Below, in pieces: positions 8,691 to 17,652 of a stretch of 64,000 bases of DNA. Origin of the DNA: Chloroflexota bacterium (GTDB taxonomy: Bacteria; Chloroflexota; Anaerolineae; Aggregatilineales; Phototrophicaceae); contig QUBZ01000001.1 in the NCBI GenBank assembly GCA_014338005.1, positions 62,001 to 126,000 on the forward strand. Direction: 5' to 3'. The notes under the pieces are model-generated. The model did no database searches and was not told the DNA's origin. It saw only the letters and a program-made list of their open reading frames with translations. Both the position numbers and the translations under genes were made by a program. Each line of letters begins with the position of its first letter. The stretch's first letter is position 1.

Positions 8691-9290
8691 ATGGCAGTCG
8701 TTGAGATCACTTCGCAGCGCGATGAATTAAGTCTGCGGCAGCGGTGGAGCGATTATATCGCGCTGCTTTTTGGCCTGTTCAGCCTTTTCATCGGCATGAA
8801 CCTTCGTGACGGCGCGTTAAACGCGACGGTTGTCTACAGCAACAGCCAGGCCGGCATCCGGGCAGAATATCCTGAAAACTGGCTGATTGACGAACAGGGT
8901 AATTATATATTTCGCGTGCGCGATGTGACGCAGATCGGTTTTAAGACCACTATCCAGGTGGCGGCGCGCCCGGTCAGCGCCATCACCTCCACACGCAACC
9001 TGATTGACGCCCTCACATTAAGCCGGTCGCAAACCCTGTCCAGCTACACCGTTTTTGCAATCGAGCCTTACGTGCTGCCCGATGAGATCGAGGCGACCGC
9101 TGTAACGTATACGTTCGTCGCCGCCGAGTCGGACCCGTTTCTCCAAAGCATCCCGGTCGTTGTTGAAGGGCTGGATATTCTCACCATCTCAAGAGGGCAG
9201 GCCATTATCATCACTTTTTTGTCGGATGCGCGCACGTATGACCAGAACTACCCGCGCTTCCAACAGTTTTTGTCCAGCCTGGAATTTTGA
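8691..9290 (+). CDS. Unrecognised membrane-anchored extracytoplasmic protein
   Basis: A 199-residue protein with one hydrophobic helix near the N-terminus (about residues 22-40, YIALLFGLFSLFIGM). A mixed alpha/beta domain follows, beginning with a segment GIRAEYPENWLIDEQGN that resembles the opening of PsbP/DcrB-like ligand or lipoprotein domains. I cannot assign a function. It lies between the PrsW-like gene (five-base gap) and the trypsin-like gene; its TGA stop overlaps the next ATG by one base. A role in the envelope together with these two proteins is an inference from position. Confidence 0.75.
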   Translation: MAVVEITSQRDELSLRQRWSDYIALLFGLFSLFIGMNLRDGALNATVVYSNSQAGIRAEYPENWLIDEQGNYIFRVRDVTQIGFKTTIQVAARPVSAITSTRNLIDALTLSRSQTLSSYTVFAIEPYVLPDEIEATAVTYTFVAAESDPFLQSIPVVVEGLDILTISRGQAIIITFLSDARTYDQNYPRFQQFLSSLEF

Positions 9291-11533
9291 TGCCTATGCG
9301 CCGTTTGCTGCCGGTTTCACTGGTTGTTTTTCTGCTGGCCTCAATGCCGCTTGTTTACGCGCAGGAAAGCACCGGATTGGATATTGAACGCCTTCAACGC
9401 GCCACCGTATTCGTCGTGCAGGCGCGTAATGTCGGCGATGATCTGTTCGTTACCTGCATCGGTTCTGGCACTATCGTCAAACGCGACGGGCTGATACTGA
9501 CCAACGCGCATAATACGCTGGTCAGCCAGGCCTGTCCTGGCGAGACGCTCATCATCGGCATCAGCAATAACCTGAACGAGCCGCCGATTCTGCGCTATCG
9601 GGCGGAAATCGCGCAGGCTTCGCCGGGGATTGATCTGGCTTTGCTCCGTATTACGCGGGAACTTGACGGGCGGTTAATCGAAGCGGGGACGCTGGCGCTG
9701 CCTTTTGTTGAGCTGGCCGATTCGGATACGGTTCAACTGGACGAAACTATCACCGTGATCGGGTATCCGGGGATTGGGGATGACCCGGTTGAGGTACGGC
9801 GCGGCACAGTTATCGGGTTTGTCGCCGAACCCGGCGGCGGCGAAAAGTCGTGGATCAAAACCAGCGCGGTTATTCCTGGGACGATGACCGGCGGTGCGGC
9901 ATACAACCAGGATGGTGAGTTAATCGCTATCCCAACGACAGCGCCGCTGTCTGCCGGGGTGCTGGACACAACCTGTCAGCCCATTCAGGATACTAATTTT
10001 GATAACGCGGTGAACAACAGCGATATTTGCATCCCGGTCGGCGGTTTTATCAACGCGCTACGTCCATCCAATTTTGCGCGGCCGCTGCTTCGCGCGGCGT
10101 CTCTCGGCCTGTCGCTTGATCTGCTGAATGTGCCGACCGCTCAGGTTGGCGGCGGTGGAACGCCGAACTTCAAACGCCTGTTTTTTTCGCCTTCGGTTAA
10201 TGAGGCAGGTATGCCTACGTCGGTTATTCGCAGCCTGCCGGCGGGCAGCAACAGCCTGTACCTGTTTTTTGATTACGAAAACATGACGCCGGAAACCGTC
10301 TACGAACTGCGTGTAACGACCGATGGCATTCCCAACCCCACCTTCAGCCTGGCGCCGGTGCGTTGGAGCGGCGGCACGCGCGGCTTGTGGTATCTTGGCA
10401 GCAGCGGCCAGCCCTGGCCGAACGGCGTTTATGAGTTCACCCTGTTTGCTAACGGCATCGCTGCGCCGACGGCCCGGTTGGTGATCGGGGGCGCGCCCGA
10501 AACCGTGCCGACTTTCAGCGACATCATTTTTGCCCTGTTTGATTTGCAGAATAACCCGTTTGGCAATGGTTTTGTACTGCCTACCGGCAATATTGCGACC
10601 GCCCGTTTTCTTTTTTTGAACATGGAAAATGGAACGGAATGGACATCCATCTGGTATCTGGACGGGGCTGAGTTTTCACGCCAGACGAACACCTGGAACG
10701 CCGGAGCTTCCGGCTCGGCAACCACCAGCATCAGTTCGCAGTCCGGCCTGCCCCCCGGCAGCTACCGGCTGGAACTTTACATTACTAACCGGCTGGCTGC
10801 CACCTCAGATTTTACGATTGCGGGCGCGGCGCAGGGGGCGCTGCCCGAAATTTTTAGAAACGAGCGATTTACAACCGCCGACACACCCGAAGAAGCGATT
10901 GCTTCCGCGCCGTTAAGCAGCTTCCCGGCGGGTATCGCCAGCCTGTACGCGCGTTTTGACTGGCAGCAGATCGCTCCCGGTACGCTGTGGACAATGCGCT
11001 GGACGGTGGATAACGAGATTTTTTACCAGCAAACCGTCCCCTGGAATACGCTGGAAAGCGGCCAGAATTTTCTGGTTCGCCTCAGCGCGCCGGGCGGGAT
11101 TCCTGATGGAGCATACAGAATAGATTTGCTGGTGAACAACGTACAGCTTCTTTCAGCGCGCGCTCAGGTTGGCATCGGCCAGCTTCCTATTGATCCCTTT
11201 GCCCAGGCCAGCGGTGTTCAACTGCGCGGCCAAATCCTGGATGCAAATTCCGGCCAGGGCATCCCCGGCGTGGCTTTTGTGCTGATTAGCGAGGATTACT
11301 CGGTGAGTGAATTTACCTGGAGTCAAAACCAGGTGTACGCGCTGGCCGTTACTGATCGGAACGGGCGTTTCCAGATTGACCGCCCGCTTCAATTCAGTAC
11401 CGAGACGGTCGAAATTGCTTACAGCGCAATCATCGCCGCTAAAGGCTACCTGCCGATCAACGCCGACGGTATCGTGGTGGATGAAACAACTGCCAATCCG
11501 CTCGACATTACCGTTTACCTGATACGCGATTGA
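9290..11533 (+). CDS. Secreted trypsin-like (S1C-type) protein with Thr at the serine position, plus C-terminal beta domains
   Basis: A 747-residue exported protein with a signal peptide ending near VYAQ (residue 25). The protease-like domain spans about residues 30-230. The catalytic histidine lies in TNAHN (H74) and the aspartate in GIDLALL (D115). Where trypsin-like HtrA relatives have GNSGGP, this protein reads PGTMTGGA (T200), so the nucleophilic serine is missing. The central part (about 270-640) holds repeated beta domains with similar segments, for example PAGSNSLYLFFDYENM and PAGIASLYARFDWQQI. The C-terminus is a carboxypeptidase-regulatory-like fold (GQILDANSGQGIPGV). The ATG at 9290 overlaps the previous stop. 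It may be a pseudoprotease or scaffold; a threonine nucleophile is the alternative. Confidence 0.82.
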   Translation: MPMRRLLPVSLVVFLLASMPLVYAQESTGLDIERLQRATVFVVQARNVGDDLFVTCIGSGTIVKRDGLILTNAHNTLVSQACPGETLIIGISNNLNEPPILRYRAEIAQASPGIDLALLRITRELDGRLIEAGTLALPFVELADSDTVQLDETITVIGYPGIGDDPVEVRRGTVIGFVAEPGGGEKSWIKTSAVIPGTMTGGAAYNQDGELIAIPTTAPLSAGVLDTTCQPIQDTNFDNAVNNSDICIPVGGFINALRPSNFARPLLRAASLGLSLDLLNVPTAQVGGGGTPNFKRLFFSPSVNEAGMPTSVIRSLPAGSNSLYLFFDYENMTPETVYELRVTTDGIPNPTFSLAPVRWSGGTRGLWYLGSSGQPWPNGVYEFTLFANGIAAPTARLVIGGAPETVPTFSDIIFALFDLQNNPFGNGFVLPTGNIATARFLFLNMENGTEWTSIWYLDGAEFSRQTNTWNAGASGSATTSISSQSGLPPGSYRLELYITNRLAATSDFTIAGAAQGALPEIFRNERFTTADTPEEAIASAPLSSFPAGIASLYARFDWQQIAPGTLWTMRWTVDNEIFYQQTVPWNTLESGQNFLVRLSAPGGIPDGAYRIDLLVNNVQLLSARAQVGIGQLPIDPFAQASGVQLRGQILDANSGQGIPGVAFVLISEDYSVSEFTWSQNQVYALAVTDRNGRFQIDRPLQFSTETVEIAYSAIIAAKGYLPINADGIVVDETTANPLDITVYLIRD

Positions 11534-11534
11534 T

Positions 11535-12317
11535 ATGGTCGCCAAACAGCGCCTCGACCTTCTGCTCCATGAACGCGGCCTGGCCCCAAGCCGCGAGAAA
11601 GCGCGCGCCATCATCATGGCGGGTGAGGTGGTGGTGAACGGCGCTGTGATTGACAAACCCGGAACGCACGTGAGCGCCGATGCGCTCATCACAGTCAAAG
11701 GCAAACCGCGTTTTGTCAGCCGGGGCGGCGAAAAGTTGGCCCGTGCGCTGGATATTTTTAAGGTTGAAGTGGCGGGGCGTGTTTGCGCTGACGTTGGCGC
11801 CAGCACCGGCGGTTTTACCGACTGTCTGCTCCAGGCAGGCGCGGCGCGTGTTTACGCCATTGATGTGGGCTACGGCCAGCTGGACTACACGCTGCGGCAG
11901 GACTCCCGCGTTATCGTGATGGAGCGCGCCAATGCGCGTTATATCGAAACTCTGCCGGAACCGGTCAATCTGGTCGTGATAGATGCCTCTTTTATTTCGC
12001 TCAGGCTGCTGCTGCCGGCAATCACTGGCTGGCTGGCGGCGCAGGCCGATGTTATCCCGCTCATCAAGCCGCAGTTCGAGGCCGGGCGCGAGGAGGTCGG
12101 CAAAGGCGGGGTAGTGAAAGATCGCCACATACATGCGCGCGTGCTGGAAGCTGTGCTGGCCTTCGCGCGCGGTCAGGGTTTTGCGCTCAAAGGCCTAACG
12201 ATTTCCCCTATCAAAGGCCCTGCCGGTAATATTGAGTTCCTGGCTTGGCTTGGCTGGAAAAATGACGGCGAATCGGCGGACATTCCCGCGCTCATTCGCG
12301 GTGTTTTTGATAAATGA
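11535..12317 (+). CDS. tlyA: TlyA-family rRNA 2'-O-methyltransferase / hemolysin-like protein
   Basis: A 260-residue protein with the two TlyA parts. The N-terminal S4 RNA-binding domain (QRLDLLLHERGLAPSREKA ... VVVNG) covers residues 1-60. An FtsJ-like methyltransferase follows with the SAM motif DVGASTGGFTDCLLQ (about residues 88-102), ending with KPQFEAGREEVGKGGVV. Family members methylate ribosomal RNA using S-adenosylmethionine. The ATG lies two bases after the stop of the trypsin-like gene, so it is probably cotranscribed from the 7.8 kb region. Confidence 0.93.
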   Translation: MVAKQRLDLLLHERGLAPSREKARAIIMAGEVVVNGAVIDKPGTHVSADALITVKGKPRFVSRGGEKLARALDIFKVEVAGRVCADVGASTGGFTDCLLQAGAARVYAIDVGYGQLDYTLRQDSRVIVMERANARYIETLPEPVNLVVIDASFISLRLLLPAITGWLAAQADVIPLIKPQFEAGREEVGKGGVVKDRHIHARVLEAVLAFARGQGFALKGLTISPIKGPAGNIEFLAWLGWKNDGESADIPALIRGVFDK

Positions 12318-12398
12318 TGCCGCAGTTACGCGCTCTATATTTCTGCATCTCTCCCACGTTATAATAGCAACCATTCAAGAACAGGTTGTCAAACGCCC

Positions 12399-14201
12399 AT
12401 GAGCCGCGAAAATATCCGTAATTTTTCGATTATCGCCCATATAGATCACGGCAAAAGCACACTTGCTGATCGGTTGTTGCAGATCACCAATACGGTGAGC
12501 GACCGCCAGATGCAGGAACAGCTCCTGGACAGCATGGATCTGGAGCGGGAGCGCGGCGTGACGATCAAAGCGTCTGCCGTGCGAATGACCTATACAGCCG
12601 CCGACGGCCAGGAATACGAAATCAATCTCATTGATACGCCAGGGCATGTGGACTTTAATTATGAAGTCAGCCGCGCCCTACAAGCCTGCGAAGGCGCGGC
12701 GCTGGTGGTGGATGCCAGCCAGGGTATCGAAGCCCAAACACTCGCTAACCTTTATCTGGCGCTGGAGCAGGACCTCGAAATTATCCCGGTCATCAATAAA
12801 ATTGATCTGCCGGCGGCGCGGCCAGCGGATGTAGCCAAAGAGTTAGAAGACCTGCTGGGCATAACAGCCGACCAGATGATCCACGTTTCCGCCAAACAGG
12901 GGATCGGCGTCCAGGACGTATTGGATGCGATTGTCCGGCGCGTTCCGCCCCCGAAGGGCGACCCCGAAGCGCCGCTGCGCGCGCTGGTTTTCGACTCGCA
13001 CTACGATTCGTATAAAGGGGTGGTTGCCTACATTCGCATTTTTGATGGGCGAATCGGCAAAAAGTCTGTTCTGCGTTTGATGGCGACCGGGGCGCGTTTT
13101 GAACCGGTTGAAATCGGCGTCTTCACGCCGAACATGCAGCCCGTTGATTCGCTGGAGGCAGGTGAAGTTGGGTATGTCGCCACCGGCCTGAAGACAGTTC
13201 AGGAATGTCGGGTCGGCGATACGGTGACAACGGCCAGCGGCGGCGCGGACGAGGCGCTGCCGGGTTACAAAAAAGTTAAGCCGATGGTTTTTGCCGGCAT
13301 TTATCCCACCAATAACGATGATTACCCCGACCTGCGTGACGCGCTTGAAAAATTGCAGCTCAACGACGCTTCGCTGACCTACGAGCCTGAAACATCCCAG
13401 GCGCTCAATTTCGGCTTCCGGGTGGGTTTTCTGGGGCTGTTCCATATGGAAATTGTGCAGGAACGGCTCGAACGCGAATATGATCTTGACATTCTGGCAA
13501 CTGCCCCCAGTGTGGAATATCAGGTGGAACTTCATACCGGCGAGGTCATCACGCTGGAAAGCCCGGCGCAGATGCCGGACGAAAACACTATCGCCGAAAT
13601 CCGCGAACCCTGGATGAAAATACAGATATACACACCGCAGGAATTTATCGGCCCCGTGATGGACCTGGTAATAAAAAAACGCGGTGAATACGTGACGACC
13701 GAATATCTGGACGCCACGCGCGTGATTTTGCACTATCGTATACCACTGTCAGAGATCATCGTGGATTTTTTCGACCGCTTGAAAAGCATCACGCGCGGAT
13801 ACGCCAGCATGGATTACCAGTTCGACAAATATCAGCCGGAAGACCTGGTGAAACTGGATGTGCTGGTTAACAACGAACCGGTAGATGCGCTGGCATTGAT
13901 TGTCCACCGTGATGAAGCCTACCACAAAGGCCAGCGGTTGGTAAGCAAACTCAAGGAGTTAATTCCGCGCCAGTTATTCGCCGTGCCGATTCAGGCGGCG
14001 GTTGGCAAGCGTGTTATCTCGCGCGCCAATGTCAGCGCCCTGCGGAAAGACGTGCTGGCGAAGTGTTACGGCGGCGACATCACGCGCAAAAAGAAGCTGC
14101 TGGAAAAGCAGAAAAAAGGCAAAAAACGCATGAAGATGGTCGGACAGGTGGAACTGCCCCAGGAAGCCTTTATGGCTTTGCTGCGCCTGGATGAGGAGTA
14201 G
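12399..14201 (+). CDS. lepA: Translation elongation factor 4 (LepA), GTPase
   Basis: A 600-residue translational GTPase of standard LepA length. G motifs: AHIDHGKST (G1), DTPGHVDF (G3) and NKIDLPAA (G4). The LepA-specific C-terminal domain is present ([22 protein letters not shown]). LepA acts on stalled or mispositioned ribosomes. A TATAAT at 12360-12365 lies 34 bases before the ATG and is the likely -10, although no good -35 is seen. The 3' end overlaps by 32 bases the end of the convergent OPRT-like gene. Confidence 0.97.
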   Translation: MSRENIRNFSIIAHIDHGKSTLADRLLQITNTVSDRQMQEQLLDSMDLERERGVTIKASAVRMTYTAADGQEYEINLIDTPGHVDFNYEVSRALQACEGAALVVDASQGIEAQTLANLYLALEQDLEIIPVINKIDLPAARPADVAKELEDLLGITADQMIHVSAKQGIGVQDVLDAIVRRVPPPKGDPEAPLRALVFDSHYDSYKGVVAYIRIFDGRIGKKSVLRLMATGARFEPVEIGVFTPNMQPVDSLEAGEVGYVATGLKTVQECRVGDTVTTASGGADEALPGYKKVKPMVFAGIYPTNNDDYPDLRDALEKLQLNDASLTYEPETSQALNFGFRVGFLGLFHMEIVQERLEREYDLDILATAPSVEYQVELHTGEVITLESPAQMPDENTIAEIREPWMKIQIYTPQEFIGPVMDLVIKKRGEYVTTEYLDATRVILHYRIPLSEIIVDFFDRLKSITRGYASMDYQFDKYQPEDLVKLDVLVNNEPVDALALIVHRDEAYHKGQRLVSKLKELIPRQLFAVPIQAAVGKRVISRANVSALRKDVLAKCYGGDITRKKKLLEKQKKGKKRMKMVGQVELPQEAFMALLRLDEE

Positions 14202-14799
14202 CTGCCGCGCGCTGCTCGGCAATCCACGCCCGCACGGTTGATGCCTGCTGAATGGGCAGTTCGCCCTGAACGGTTAGGATTTCAAGTGCATCGGGCAGGT
14301 TTATAATCGCGCGCGCTGTGACGCCGGCTTTGGGCGCTGTTGTACCCGGATCGAAGATGGCGACTACTGTATGGATGTCCAGCCCCACGCGGCGCGCGCC
14401 CGCGATAACCCCCCCCAGAAAAGGCAGGGTTTCGGTCGTATTGACCAGCAAAACCGAAGCATGGCCGATGTTATATGCCCCGGCTAGATCATAAACGGCC
14501 TCTTTACCCTGCCCTCGGCTGTAAACCAGGGAAATCCCGGTTTCCAGCGCCAGCGCAACCCCAAACGGCACGGCCTCGGCAGCAGCGACCAACCGCTGAA
14601 CGGCCAAACCCTCCAGGTGCAGCCGCGTTTCTGCCGCAATCTGTTTGAGGATTTCGGGATAAGCCGGCAGATAATCCAGATTGGTTAAAAACGGGCGCGT
14701 GCCTGATGAGTCCTGGAAACGCCCGAACTGCAACAAACCGGCTTCCATGAAAAGCCGCACCAGTTCGGCGTTCAACGGTTCTGCTCCGGCATGTCCCAT
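14170..14799 (-). CDS. Orotate phosphoribosyltransferase-like protein with altered PRPP loop
   Basis: A 209-residue protein with the order of an orotate phosphoribosyltransferase: [25 protein letters not shown] near the N-terminus, then [19 protein letters not shown] (the flexible dimer-loop region). The PRPP-binding strand follows, which in active enzymes reads VLVVDDVxTTGG; here it is [15 protein letters not shown], lacking the two acidic residues and the TTGG turn. I infer a non-catalytic or altered homologue, perhaps regulatory. The start ATG at 14799 lies inside the end of cinA (28-base overlap), so the two are probably coupled. The de novo pyrimidine genes pyrB, pyrC and pyrD are about 46 kb away in the same window. 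It could be a divergent pyrE. Confidence 0.65.
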   Translation of the reverse strand: MGHAGAEPLNAELVRLFMEAGLLQFGRFQDSSGTRPFLTNLDYLPAYPEILKQIAAETRLHLEGLAVQRLVAAAEAVPFGVALALETGISLVYSRGQGKEAVYDLAGAYNIGHASVLLVNTTETLPFLGGVIAGARRVGLDIHTVVAIFDPGTTAPKAGVTARAIINLPDALEILTVQGELPIQQASTVRAWIAEQRAAATPHPGAAKP

Positions 14800-16028
14800 T
14801 TTTCTTTTAGCATCCGCCACAGCATAGATAAAGACCACGAGCTAACCCAGGCCGCCGCCAAGTCGGATTGGCCGCCAAAACCATAAACCCGCGAGCGAAC
14901 ATTGCCGGGCATAAAAACGGCAATCGCCGTTCCACCTTCGCTGTCGGCGCGTTCGCGTAAATCCGGGTCGCTGACGATGGCGATAGCCGCCGCCGCGTTC
15001 GATTGTTTTTGAAGCCTTTCGGCAGCCTGTTCGGCCAGGGTGCGAATGGCTGTGGTTTCGTCCGCTCCGAGCGCAGCGCGCAAAACATCAGGCAAGGGGT
15101 AGATTTCCACAGTTTGTATGACCTGTTTACCCTGCTCTACCGCTTCGATGACCCGGCTTACCGTATCACCTATTCCCGTTTCGCTGACGGCCAGCGTCGC
15201 GCCATGTTCAAGTAAGAGGTGGACAAGCACCGACTCGATACGTTCATCATCCGTCCCGTAGATATACTGCCCGATGCGCTCCCGGATTTGTCGTTCGGTT
15301 GCCGCGATCATCCGGTCGGAATCTTCCACACTGTCAGCTTTGGCGGTAATTCTGATGTCAACCTGGCCGGTGTGGGCCGCCAATCCGACCGTCGGGTTGT
15401 TTTGTTGAAGCAGTGCTTCACCAATCAGCGAATCAAGCGTACTCTCACCGATTCCTGCCGTTCGTAACACACGCGCTTTTATGATGTCACTGCCCAGGTT
15501 AAAACGGGCGCGTAGAAAAGGAATAACGCTTTCGGCCATCAGATATTTCATCTCGCGCGGCACGCCCGGCAGGCTAATGACCACCCGCCCCTCATGTTCG
15601 ACAATAAACGCCGGCGCTGTGCCGACTGGATTTTCGATCAGGACAGCATCGGCGGGTAGATATGCCTGCCGCCGGTTGTTGTCCGTCATCTGTACGCGGA
15701 AACCCGCAAAACGTTCGGCGATTTTATCTAACAAATGCTGATGAAAAACCAGGCTGCGGTCGGTGGCCTGGGCCACACCCTGGCGCGTTACATCATCAAC
15801 GGTCGGGCCGAGACCGCCGCAGGTGATAACGACCTCCGCTCGTGATAGAGCGATACGAACGCATTCGGCGATTCGTTTCTCATTATCTCCCACTGATGTC
15901 ATATAATACAGGTTCATACCAATATCGCGCAGCAGCCGCGCGATATGCACTGAGTTCGTGTCGGTGATTTCGCCGAGCAAAATCTCGGTGCCAATGGCGA
16001 TAATTTCGGTATTGATATTCTGTGTCAT
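14772..16028 (-). CDS. cinA: CinA-family protein with degenerate C-terminal amidase domain
   Basis: A 418-residue protein. The N-terminal MoaB/CinA domain is intact: IGTEILLGEITDTN, then TCGGLGPTVDDVT, NPVGTAPAF and SLPGVPREM. The C-terminal PncC-like domain (from about residue 265), which deamidates NMN in other bacteria, normally reads AESCTGG. Here it is VSETGIGD (residues 281-288), and the later GIAGPDGG motif is replaced by IVSDPDLRE. The nucleophilic serine and its surroundings are lost, so I infer only the N-terminal (pyrophosphatase-type) function remains. A palindrome lies 30 bases upstream of the start. Confidence 0.88.
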   Translation of the reverse strand: MTQNINTEIIAIGTEILLGEITDTNSVHIARLLRDIGMNLYYMTSVGDNEKRIAECVRIALSRAEVVITCGGLGPTVDDVTRQGVAQATDRSLVFHQHLLDKIAERFAGFRVQMTDNNRRQAYLPADAVLIENPVGTAPAFIVEHEGRVVISLPGVPREMKYLMAESVIPFLRARFNLGSDIIKARVLRTAGIGESTLDSLIGEALLQQNNPTVGLAAHTGQVDIRITAKADSVEDSDRMIAATERQIRERIGQYIYGTDDERIESVLVHLLLEHGATLAVSETGIGDTVSRVIEAVEQGKQVIQTVEIYPLPDVLRAALGADETTAIRTLAEQAAERLQKQSNAAAAIAIVSDPDLRERADSEGGTAIAVFMPGNVRSRVYGFGGQSDLAAAWVSSWSLSMLWRMLKEKWDMPEQNR

Positions 16029-16057
16029 AAGCTGGACTTCTTAAGCCTGTTGACGAT

Positions 16058-16077
16058 ATAACAGAAATATCTGTTAT
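16058..16077. promoter_or_regulatory. Perfect inverted repeat, possible operator for cinA
   Basis: ATAACAGA and TCTGTTAT are exact inverted copies separated by AATA. The site sits 30-49 bases upstream of the cinA start, between cinA and the divergent sugar ABC ATPase gene, with no T tract on either side. A dimeric repressor or activator site is likelier than a terminator. No regulator can be named from the sequence. Confidence 0.45.
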
Positions 16078-16154
16078 GTTACTTCAACAGCCGCCGCCCG
16101 GCTAGAACCTTTTTGAGCCGGGGCGAGAATCGAGTTAAAAAGGGTAAAGAATTT

Positions 16155-16183
16155 TTGGCAAATTCAGAAGATAGGTTTATAAT
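16155..16183 (+). promoter_or_regulatory. Strong sigma-70-type promoter for the sugar ABC ATPase gene
   Basis: TTGGCA (-35, 16155-16160), a 17-base spacer and TATAAT (-10, 16178-16183). Transcription would begin near 16190 and give a leader of about 110 bases before the GTG at 16301. Apart from the ribosome site I see no clear structure in that leader. Confidence 0.75.
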
Positions 16184-16300
16184 GAAATCGCAGACAAAGA
16201 ATCTGCACGCTGTAAAGCAAAATATTTGTGCAGATTCAACGAAATTCTCGCAAATAGTTCTCTTCTGCCCGGTAAATTGGTCATCCATGGAGGATAACTA

Positions 16301-17434
16301 GTGGCCAGTGTAACTTTCAACCATGTTTACAAGCGCTTCGGCAACACCAACGCTGTAAATGACCTTCATATCGAAATCGCCGATAAGGAATTTCTGGTTT
16401 TTGTAGGGCCTTCAGGCTGCGGTAAATCAACCAGCCTGCGCATGCTGGCCGGACTGGAAGAAATCAGCGATGGCGAAATCCTGATTGGAGATCGCGTGGT
16501 CAACAACGTTGCGCCTAAAGATCGCGATGTGGCGATGGTGTTCCAGAGTTATGCGCTCTACCCGCATATGACCGTTTACGACAACATGGCTTTCGGTTTG
16601 CGCCTGCGTAAGACCCCCAAACACATTATTGACCAGCGCGTGCGCGAAGCGGCCAAGAGCCTCGGTATTGAGCAGCTGCTTGACCGTCGTCCCCGTCAGC
16701 TTTCGGGTGGTCAGCGCCAGCGCGTGGCTGTTGGCCGGGCTATCGTGCGCGAGCCTGCTGTTTTCCTGATGGACGAACCCTTGTCGAACCTGGACGCCAA
16801 ACTGCGCGTCGAAGCGCGTTCGTTCATCAGCAAGCTGCACCAGCGCCTCGGAACCACTTTCATTTACGTGACTCACGACCAGACTGAGGCTATGACGATG
16901 GGGACGCGCATTTGCGTGCTTAACGCCGGCGAGCTTCAGCAGGTGGATACGCCCTTTAATCTGTATCACAACCCACGCAACCTATTTGTTGCGGGCTTCA
17001 TCGGCAGCCCGTCCATGAACTTCTTCGATGCTGTGCTGCGTGAAGAAGACGGCGGTCTGGTGGTTGAAACGAGCATCTTCAAACTGCCTACTCCCCCAAA
17101 GTTCTCCGACATGTACCGCGATCATGCCGGCAAGAAAGTGGTTTTCGGCATCCGTCCCGAAGATATTCACGATGCCGACTATCAACCGCCTGGAATTATC
17201 CCTGGCATGGTTAAAGCCAACGTGGATGTTGTCGAGCAAATGGGCAACGAAATGGTTGTTTATTTGGAATCGCAGGGGACGACTTTCATTTCCCGTATGG
17301 ATCCGCGCACTCGCGCTCGTGTGGGGCAAGCCATGGACGTGGTGTTTAACATGGAGAACGTCCACCTGTTCGATGTGGACAACAAACTCTCCCTGGCTTA
17401 TGAGTACAAGGTCGCCAATCACGTCAAAGCGTAA
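16301..17434 (+). CDS. Carbohydrate ABC transporter ATPase (MalK/UgpC/MsmK type)
   Basis: A 377-residue ATPase. Walker A is GPSGCGKST, the Q-loop lies in VFQSYALYPHMTV, the signature is LSGGQRQRVAVGRA, Walker B is AVFLMDEP and the switch is THDQTEAM. The C-terminal regulatory TOBE/OB domain contains GIRPEDIHDAD, typical of MalK/UgpC. It energises sugar uptake, and such ATPases often serve several importers. The GTG start is fixed by GGAGG seven bases upstream. It stands alone between a promoter and a strong terminator, with no permease or binding protein nearby, fitting a shared multi-importer ATPase. Confidence 0.94.
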   Translation: MASVTFNHVYKRFGNTNAVNDLHIEIADKEFLVFVGPSGCGKSTSLRMLAGLEEISDGEILIGDRVVNNVAPKDRDVAMVFQSYALYPHMTVYDNMAFGLRLRKTPKHIIDQRVREAAKSLGIEQLLDRRPRQLSGGQRQRVAVGRAIVREPAVFLMDEPLSNLDAKLRVEARSFISKLHQRLGTTFIYVTHDQTEAMTMGTRICVLNAGELQQVDTPFNLYHNPRNLFVAGFIGSPSMNFFDAVLREEDGGLVVETSIFKLPTPPKFSDMYRDHAGKKVVFGIRPEDIHDADYQPPGIIPGMVKANVDVVEQMGNEMVVYLESQGTTFISRMDPRTRARVGQAMDVVFNMENVHLFDVDNKLSLAYEYKVANHVKA

Positions 17435-17458
17435 CGCTTCTGGCGCTGTTAAGTTCAC

Positions 17459-17486
17459 AGGCCGCCCGCATCGGGGCGGCCTTTTT
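17459..17486 (+). terminator. Rho-independent terminator after the sugar ABC ATPase gene
   Basis: GGCCGCCC (17460-17467) pairs with GGGCGGCC (17474-17481) around the six-base loop GCATCG; an A-T pair extends the stem into a run of five T. It begins 25 bases after the stop codon. Confidence 0.9.
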
Positions 17487-17652
17487 GCTGATTGGTCTAG
17501 TTCATGAACCACAGCAGGCTTAAGCCTACTGTCGGGGGCCGGCATTCTCATCTTGTTAATGTACTAGTGTGATTTTAATCGGGGGCTACTATAATTTTTA
17601 GACGATTATTTTACCCTGTCTACCAAGCCATACCGGAGATTGGAATCGTATC

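Noticed and set aside
12843..13733. Minus-strand open frame of 296 residues
   Set aside because: It lies entirely inside lepA, whose motifs leave no doubt; the frame has no recognisable domain.
16113..16301. 62-residue plus-strand frame before the sugar ABC ATPase
   Set aside because: It spans the promoter boxes at 16155-16183, so most of it lies upstream of the transcription start.
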